24,749 nt of DNA, taken from positions 21,819 through 46,567 of the forward strand of contig JBNGIS010034040.1 of assembly GCA_049999725.1 (NCBI GenBank), written 5' to 3'. The notes under the pieces were generated by a model. It was not told the origin of the DNA. It saw only the letters and a program-made list of their open reading frames with translations, and searched no databases. Every line of letters begins with the position of its first letter. The stretch's first letter is position 1. Positions 19,656-24,749 of the stretch are shown here, piece by piece. The position numbers and the translations under genes were made by a program. The stretch comes from Haplomitrium mnioides. Its lineage: Eukaryota > Marchantiophyta > Haplomitriopsida > Calobryales.

Positions 19656-20670
19656 TAAGAGTTGATTTACTTATGACATAAAGTGCCTGTGGAGGGCATC
19701 AATATGAATGAGGAGAAAATTATGGTTATTATAGAGTGGCCAACACTAAATAATGCAAAGGATGTTTGAGCTTTCAATGGATTAGCAAGTTTTTATCAAA
19801 GACTCATCTATTACTATGCTCATATTGCTGCACCGCTTACAAATCTGCTAGGCAATGAGGCAAAGTTTCAATAGATAACCAAAGAACAAGAGGCATTTCA
19901 ACAACTCAAGGATGTGATCTCTTCTCGTCAAATTCTACAACCATATGACCCAAAGACAAGTTGAAAAGTTGATTTTGATGTCTCTAATTTTGATATCAAT
20001 GCAATAATACAACAAGAGTTTGAGGATGAACTTCATCCAATTGCCTTCATGTTATGTTGACTAAATGTGGCGGAGAGAAAATATTCTGCCAAGAATAAAG
20101 AGCAATTGACAATGGTTTATGTTACCAAGGTTTGAATACACTCTCTTTTAGGAAAGCATGTACTTATGAGCACCGATCACAAGCCTTTTGCAATCATTTC
20201 ATGTGGAAAATATTTTAAGTCGTCATCATCGATGGAAATATCACCTACAACTATTTGATATCAAGTTGGAGTACAAGTCAGAAAGGTTTCACACTATTTT
20301 TGATGCATTGTCATGAAGATCGGATCATCGACTAAATACATTGGAGGTTGCAAATGTTTGTATATTGCATCTTGATGAAGAAACCACTCACGGCTTTTGA
20401 CAAAGTTTCAAGAAAATGTCTTCTTTAATCTTGTTATGGCACGTCTGGCGATCAAATATAATGAGCATCAAATCTTTTTTATTTTGGTTTAACGAGTTCT
20501 CAAGCATGAGAAACATTCTCAAAATCAATATAAAGTTTTGTGGAAGGGACATTTGCTTCATGATGTTATTTGGGAGCCGTTCTCTAACTTTGAGAATACT
20601 CAAAAAGCCATTTGATTATTGGAAATTCCTCATCATGACAAAGACGTCATCAATTAGAAGGCAAAGATTA
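19656..20670 (+). pseudogene. E3 pol 3' fragment: end of RT, RNase H, chromodomain
   Basis: Plus-strand relic of the E1 family. It opens in the RT C-terminus (HKVPVEGINMNEEKIMVIIE, FNGLASFYQRLI, HIAAPLTNLL), passes into RNase H (QEAFQQLKDVISS, ILQPYDPKT, RKYSAKNKEQLTMVYV, LLGKHVLMSTDHKPF with the catalytic Asp of TDH) and ends in a chromodomain (YKVLWKGHLLHDVIWEPFSN, about 20500-20610). Between RNase H and the chromodomain nearly all of integrase is deleted (around 20340-20420). Many stops occur. The fragment starts exactly at the outer end of the E1 LTR and ends exactly at its own LTR. Confidence 0.8.
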
Positions 20671-21144
20671 TGCAATAGTTCAAGCATGATGCTGTGCTAT
20701 ATATATAAAAAAATAGAGAGGAGTGAAGGAAATGGTATAGAGTCTATTTTAGAGTTGAAATCGTTTTAATATACTTGCATTTGAAGTTACTTTAAGTGAA
20801 GCGATATAGGGTTACTTTTAGGGTTGAAGTGGGATAAGATTACTTACCTCCAAAGTTAATTTTAGAGAAATAAGATAAGATTACTTTGAGGGCTGAAATT
20901 GGAAGTGACTTGTAAGTGAAGGAAGGAGGATGACACCTCCTTCTCTTGTATTAATAGAAGGGCTTCATAGCTCCACTTCTCATTCTAGAGTTTCTCTTAA
21001 ATGACTTGGGTTTTTCTATTGCTTGAATTTTGCTTGCACTCTTGGTCTTAGCTTGGGCCTTGGAGTTGCATTTGGTTGAAGAACTATATTATTGCTTATT
21101 ATAAGTTCTTACTCATTTGGAGTTTGTCTTTGAGTTCTTTTACA
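20671..21144 (+). repeat. E3 3' LTR
   Basis: It starts TGCAATAG and ends TTCTTTTACA. It is the reverse complement of the E1/solo LTR family (for example GGAGTGAAGGAA, GTATTAATAGAAGGGCTTC and TTTGCTTGCACTCTTGGTCT). Length is 474 bases. With the E1 LTR it forms a long imperfect inverted pair about 1 kb apart. Confidence 0.8.
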
Positions 21145-21450
21145 ATAAAAGTGCTCTTTTGAATCGTGTTGGATAACACTTGATTGGGTAGTGCACATAA
21201 TTTTTACTTAAATCTATTTGTTAGACAAGTACTAGAGATGCATTCAAATATAACACTCAAATATAGTGTTTGATGTACTATTGCTTTAACATCACATTGT
21301 CATTACTTGAGCAAGGACAAAAACATGTTTAGAATGATTTCAAAGATGTCAAACCCTAAAATTTCCTTATCAACAACTTTGCAAGGACAGAAATGGAGCA
21401 AGGACCAAAAAGAGTCCAAATTCTATTATATAAATAGACTTCTTTCCCAA
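21145..21450. other. Flank of E3 without recognised feature
   Basis: AT-rich sequence with no coding signal or repeat I can identify. It would hold one side of the E3 target site. Confidence 0.4.
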
Positions 21451-22310
21451 CCTTTCAACTGTGTGTCACGTAATACTGTAAAGTTCATTGTTGTAGGTGT
21501 ATGCCTTTGAAGATTAATAGTCAACCTCACAATAGTCTTGAAATCAACACTCAAACTTACTTTGTTACTTTACTAAGTGTGCATTTACTTGCACACTAAC
21601 TTTTTTAAACTTCACCTTTCACTTGCGTATCATGCAACACTCTAAGCTCCTTTGTTATGAGTGCATTTCTTTGAATTGTAATTCTCAATCTTTTAATTAT
21701 CTTACAATCAACATCCTAATCTATCTTGTTAAATGTACATTTAATTAAGATAAATTTGTTCACCTTTTGATTGTATGTCACACAACACTCTAAGCTCCCT
21801 TGTTCTTGGTGTAGTTTTTTGAAGATTAACCATTATTCTTACAAAAACCTTGTTATCCCCAACCTTTCCTACCTTTTCAGTGTACATTTACCTACATATT
21901 AATTCGCTTACTTTTCAAGTGTGTGTCACGCAACACTCCAAACTCCTTTGTTATGGGTGTATTTCCTTGAAGATTAATTGTTCATCTTAAAATAATCTTG
22001 CAAACAACACCTTTACCTACCTTGTTAAGTGTATATCTACTAAAATATTAAATTCTTAACCTCCCAATTATATGTCATAAAACACTCCAAGTTCCATTAT
22101 TATAAGTGCTTACTTAAAGATGAATCATTAACGTTGCAACACCTTGACCTACTATGCCTAGAATACATTTCATGAAAGACTAGCTTGCTAACCTTTCAAA
22201 TGCATCTCACTCAACACTCTAAGCTCCCTAATTAAAGATGCATTTCTTTGAAAATTAATCGTCAACCTACCAATTATCTTGTAGATATCACTACATACAT
22301 ACATTACATA
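21451..22310. repeat. Degenerate tandem array of ~150 bp units (six copies)
   Basis: Units begin with a CCTTTCAA-type string followed by TGTGTCACxCAACACTCTAA, then TTTGAAGATTAA about 50 bases on. Starts lie near 21451, 21615, 21763, 21910, 22060 and 22192, so the spacing is 164, 148, 147, 150 and 132. Neighbouring units are clearly alignable but diverged, with indels. No unit keeps an open frame. Confidence 0.8.
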
Positions 22311-22421
22311 TAAAAGTTAGTACAATGAGTAGTGCATAATAAACTTCCAAAACCCACAAGGTAAGAGATGCCCAACAAGACACTCTCCTTTTCTTTTATA
22401 CTAAATAGAAAGCAACCCACC

Positions 22422-22429
22422 TATATAAG
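22422..22429 (+). promoter_or_regulatory. Possible TATA box
   Basis: TATATAAG followed by GTAGAGGAACC resembles a plant TATA region. No coding region follows, so it may be a chance match or the promoter of a lost element. Confidence 0.2.
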
Positions 22430-22508
22430 TAGAGGAACCTCAATGGTTCATTTTCTATCCTTTGATTGAACCACTTTAATTAGACCACCCTTTCTTTTTT
22501 TCTTGCTT

Positions 22509-22635
22509 CTACCACATATCCTTATTTGAGAACCTTCTACTTCTTGTTAGTTCTCTTTCTACTATGTGTCTTTATATTAGAACCTTATACTTCCTTTAAT
22601 CTTCAATTTTCCATGTGTTCATACTCTCTTCTAAA
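22509..22635. repeat. 50 bp repeat, two and a half copies
   Basis: Units start near 22509, 22559 and 22609, each with a CTACxAxxTGTC-like start and TTAGAACCTT or a variant. They are diverged and non-coding. Confidence 0.5.
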
Positions 22636-22650
22636 GTAATATTTCTAGAC

Positions 22651-22709
22651 TAACAACCGTTACTTTGAACTAGGAACCGCTACTGAGTTCCTGTTTCACT
22701 TGGCAGTCG
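22651..22709 (+). repeat. Dispersed repeat matching 109-167 in inverted orientation
   Basis: This segment contains GGAACCGCTACTGAGTTCC. A 6 bp stem (AGGAAC 22672-22677 with GTTCCT 22687-22692) encloses a 9-base loop. The left copy has AAGAAC/GTTCTT at the same place, so pairing is kept although both arms changed. Confidence 0.6.
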
Positions 22710-23030
22710 AGTTTTTTTTTTTTGGAAATTCGGCATTCAAAAACATCAAATTTACGACTAAAATCTTCTCTCCGAATTTTTTTTTATAATAAAAAAATGC
22801 ATATTTTCCATTTAGGTTATATTTTAATATTTCTTTATACAAAATAACTTGAAAAAAAAACATTTTAGCTATTCAAATATTCAAAAAAAACTTGGCACTA
22901 TTTTGAACAAACTAAATTCCTCAAGAATGAAATAAAACATATATCTTTTGGTGGAAAGAAACTAAAGTAAAACGTAAATGTCTAGTCGGAAGAAGACTTT
23001 AAACCTGACTTTGAGCATTGTAGCTAACAA
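22710..23030. other. AT-rich stretch with homopolymer runs
   Basis: Runs of T and A up to 13 long are present, with one short inverted pair (AAATTCGG near 22723, CCGAATTT near 22773). No gene is seen. Confidence 0.5.
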
Positions 23031-23350
23031 AGTCTATGCAAGCATAGACTCCAAACAAGAACTGTCAAGCGTATGCATGCATAGACTCCGAACAAGAATC
23101 CTAAATCCTATGCATGCTTAAACTATGAACAAGAACAATAAAGCTAGGCACGCTTGGACTTTCAACTAGAATCCTAAAGCCAGAACACGCTAAGATTCTA
23201 AACAAGAACCCTGCAGCCTATGCAAGCATAGACGACGAACAAGAATCCTTTGACCAACGAGTAAAGGTACTCTAAACAACAACCTCACAGCATAAGCGCT
23301 CGGGAAATCCGAACAAGAATTACAAAGCCTTAATGCGCAAAGACATTAAA
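23031..23350. repeat. 37 bp minisatellite, nine units
   Basis: Units start at 23031, 23068, 23105, 23142, 23178, 23215, 23252, 23289 and 23326: a period of 37 with a single 36. The consensus is about AGCCTATGCATGCATAGACT followed by CCGAACAAGAATCCTA. The first part is self-complementary: GTCTATGC AA GCATAGAC at 23032-23049 is a perfect 8+2+8 inverted repeat, and TATGCATGCATA in the second unit is a palindrome. Sequence has drifted strongly in some units while the period has not. Units are contiguous, and 37 is not a multiple of three, so it is neither a CRISPR nor a coding repeat. Confidence 0.85.
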
Positions 23351-23461
23351 GAATATGCAAAGACTTCAAATCATTGTTAGATTAGTAATTGCATTCAAAC
23401 CATTCTTAGACTATCAATTGGGTCAACTTATTCTTAAGAGCCACAATTGGAAATGAAAATT

Positions 23462-23467
23462 TTTATT
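23462..23467 (-). promoter_or_regulatory. Poly(A) signal of the right methyltransferase relic
   Basis: AATAAA on the minus strand, 27 bases beyond the stop codon at 23495-23497, in T/A-rich sequence. Confidence 0.5.
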
Positions 23468-23494
23468 AATGATGAAAAGTGTACAAAATTGTAA

Positions 23495-24749
23495 TCAGAC
23501 TCTCTCCTCTTCGGGAGGAACTGTCTCATCTAAATCTACAAACTGAGCATCTGCAGCCGATTGAGAATCCTGTCGAGACTTTCCTATCCCTGATATGACT
23601 ACAGAGTCACCAGAAGCACCTGTAGTACCAAGAGGAACAGGTTCCTTGTGGTAAGCAAAAACTATCTGTGACTCCGTCACATCGGATGGCAAGGAAGCTA
23701 TCTCCAAAACTCTCTGTGGAATATAAATAGACTGATGTCTGTTATATTCCATGGCGATGCAATTTCACATCAGCTTAAGAGCACAGACAATGCCTGTGCC
23801 AGACCTAGAGCAGAGATCAAGGATCCAATCCTGCTCTGTTGATAAATGGTCGATGAAAAAATTGTAGAGAGCCTACGGCTTTTGATAAACATTCACAGGA
23901 GCATCATCTCTTGGATGTTTAAGCTTTGCAGAAACTGTAGGGCCGTTGAAAACACTACGGATAGATTGCCGAGGCAGTCCGGTCGTAGAAGAAGCTTGCA
24001 AGTTGAAATTGCGCATGCTCTTCTTTCCTTCTTTTGTCCAGTAGCCCACCATCCAGTACTCGTGGGCATGTGCGATTCTGGGACCACCAAAATGTTGTAC
24101 GTTGCTTTTGTCCCTACAAAAAGATAAATAATCACATCAAACATTGTAACAAAAATGCAAGAGAAATAAAAAACAAAGAAATCAAAAAATGAAAATGAGA
24201 GAACAACTAGCCAGATGTCATGGTCAATTGCACAACAGATTTCAGAAAGGCCATCCTCAACGAGGCCAAACTGCTGTGAAGAATGAATAATTACGAATGA
24301 CCAATACTCCAAAGTAGTAATCGCTGCAAAAGATGATACCATGTCGAAAATGTCATCTTTTGAAAAAGGCTCCGAGTCATCATGCTTACATTCCTTTAGG
24401 TTATACTCGTAAGGAATATCAGCAATAGCCAAAGTGAAACATCTAGGTTTCACAAGGCCCTTCAATTGTCGAGCGTTGGCCTCCCCGTGGACTTGGTAAA
24501 ATGCCACGTTGAGACCGTCGACATAGGAAAGTAAGTCCTCAGAATCTTCCTCATCTCTAACAACTCCTTCAGCTGTCAGAGATACAACACCAGTTTGCTA
24601 CCGTGCTTTCCACTCTCTGGCCTTTTGGCAGTGGAGAAGAAAAGCCAGAGGATAAGAAACCAAAGTAGGAGGTTGGTCTTGTTCTTCGGGGGCTTCTTCG
24701 TCCCTGGATTTCTTCTTCCCTTTCGCAGCTGCTGTCAATTTCTTAGCTA
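23495..24749 (-). pseudogene. Beta-type DNA methyltransferase-like pseudogene (right copy, 5' end outside the window)
   Basis: A two-exon part of a gene related to bacterial-type amino (N6-adenine or N4-cytosine) DNA methyltransferases. Exon A (24749-24212) has a basic start (AKKLTAAAKGKKKSRDEEA), then FTLAIADIPYEYNLKECKHD with the DPPY-like motif DIPY at 24409-24420, DIFDMVSSFAAITT, YWSFVIIHSSQQFG and AIDHDIW. After a 98 nt intron, exon B (24113-23495) reads SNVQHFGGPRIAHAHEYW, SIRSVFNGP, VNVYQKP (23876-23896), then the cofactor motif DLCSRSGTG at 23792-23818, NCIAMEYNRHQ and IPQRVLEIASLP. The order, catalytic motif before the cofactor motif with KP just ahead of it, is that of the beta class. 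Three nonsense codons (24598-24600 TAG, 23873-23875 TAG, 23765-23767 TGA) mark it as inactive. DIPY in place of DPPY and Arg in SRSGTG (normally Gly) are unusual. Substrate base and target are unknown. Confidence 0.8.
24114..24211 (-). other. GC-AG intron of the right methyltransferase relic
   Basis: The exon must end at 24212 (ATCTG) to keep the downstream methyltransferase frame: TG joins G to make a Trp codon, followed by GACAAAAGC. The intron therefore begins GCTAGTTG and ends TTTTTGTAG, 98 nt, very T-rich. The nearest GT (24207) puts the next exon out of frame with the motif I region. The left copy also has GC at this place. Confidence 0.6.

Noticed and set aside
19026-21144. A foldback or terminal-inverted-repeat DNA transposon made of the two inverted LTRs
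   Set aside because: The arms are LTRs with TG...CA-type ends, a tRNA primer site and gypsy pol between or beside them. No transposase or common target duplication is seen.
23031-23350. CRISPR-like array
   Set aside because: Units are contiguous 37-mers without unique spacers, and the window is eukaryotic.
23893-24507. A single 204-residue ORF with a membrane-like hydrophobic centre
   Set aside because: The hydrophobic part is the translated T-rich intron (24114-24211). Beyond it the methyltransferase motifs are in another frame.
23495-24749. Bacterial contamination as the source of the methyltransferase
   Set aside because: Two introns, a plant-type start context in the left copy, a poly(A) signal, and decay like that of neighbouring transposons.
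1-24749. tRNA or rRNA genes
   Set aside because: No cloverleaf-like or rRNA-like sequence was recognised by reading. A tRNAscan or Infernal run would settle it.

Overview
The window looks like intergenic DNA from a large plant genome, probably a gymnosperm. It is AT-rich, uses short T-rich plant-type introns, carries chromodomain Ty3/gypsy elements nested in one another, and contains no intact gene. The organism is an inference; no host gene here identifies it. Every reading frame I could recognise is broken by nonsense codons or frameshifts, many of them explainable by C-to-T or G-to-A change.

The two ends (about 180-2280 and 23495 to the right edge, both minus strand) hold related pseudogenes whose product resembles a beta-type (permuted) amino DNA methyltransferase: an ADIPY motif like the catalytic DPPY motif near the middle, and a DLCSxSGTG S-adenosylmethionine-binding motif near the C-terminus. 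Both copies have an intron at the same place, and both show an unusual GC 5' splice site. The left copy also has a second, ordinary intron and a good plant start codon, but has lost its 3' end. The right copy has its 3' end and a poly(A) signal but runs off the window. This is the most interesting content.

Between them, from left to right: an unidentified minus-strand pseudogene (3549-4975); an unidentified plus-strand pseudogene of about 2 kb ending in a charged, coiled-coil-like part (5315-7316); then a nest of LTR retrotransposons. Element E1 (minus, chromovirus-like Ty3/gypsy) has its 5' LTR at 19026-19655, a tRNA-Met-type primer site at 19008-19024 and gag/protease/RT/RNase H/integrase relics. 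Its gag is split by E2 (9729-18521, minus), which has 2.8 kb LTRs, TG...CA ends and a perfect TGTAT target duplication. E2 keeps only a gag-like frame and the integrase C-terminus. E2's left LTR is itself interrupted by a solo LTR (11147-11603, CTGAC duplication) of the E1 family; the other E2 LTR preserves the empty site. Plus-strand E3 (19656-21144), of the same family as E1, abuts the E1 LTR head to head.

The right flank holds a degenerate array of about 150 bp units (21451-22310), a 50 bp repeat, an AT-rich stretch and a regular 37 bp minisatellite (23031-23350) just downstream of the right methyltransferase relic. A 10-N gap lies at 11454-11463.
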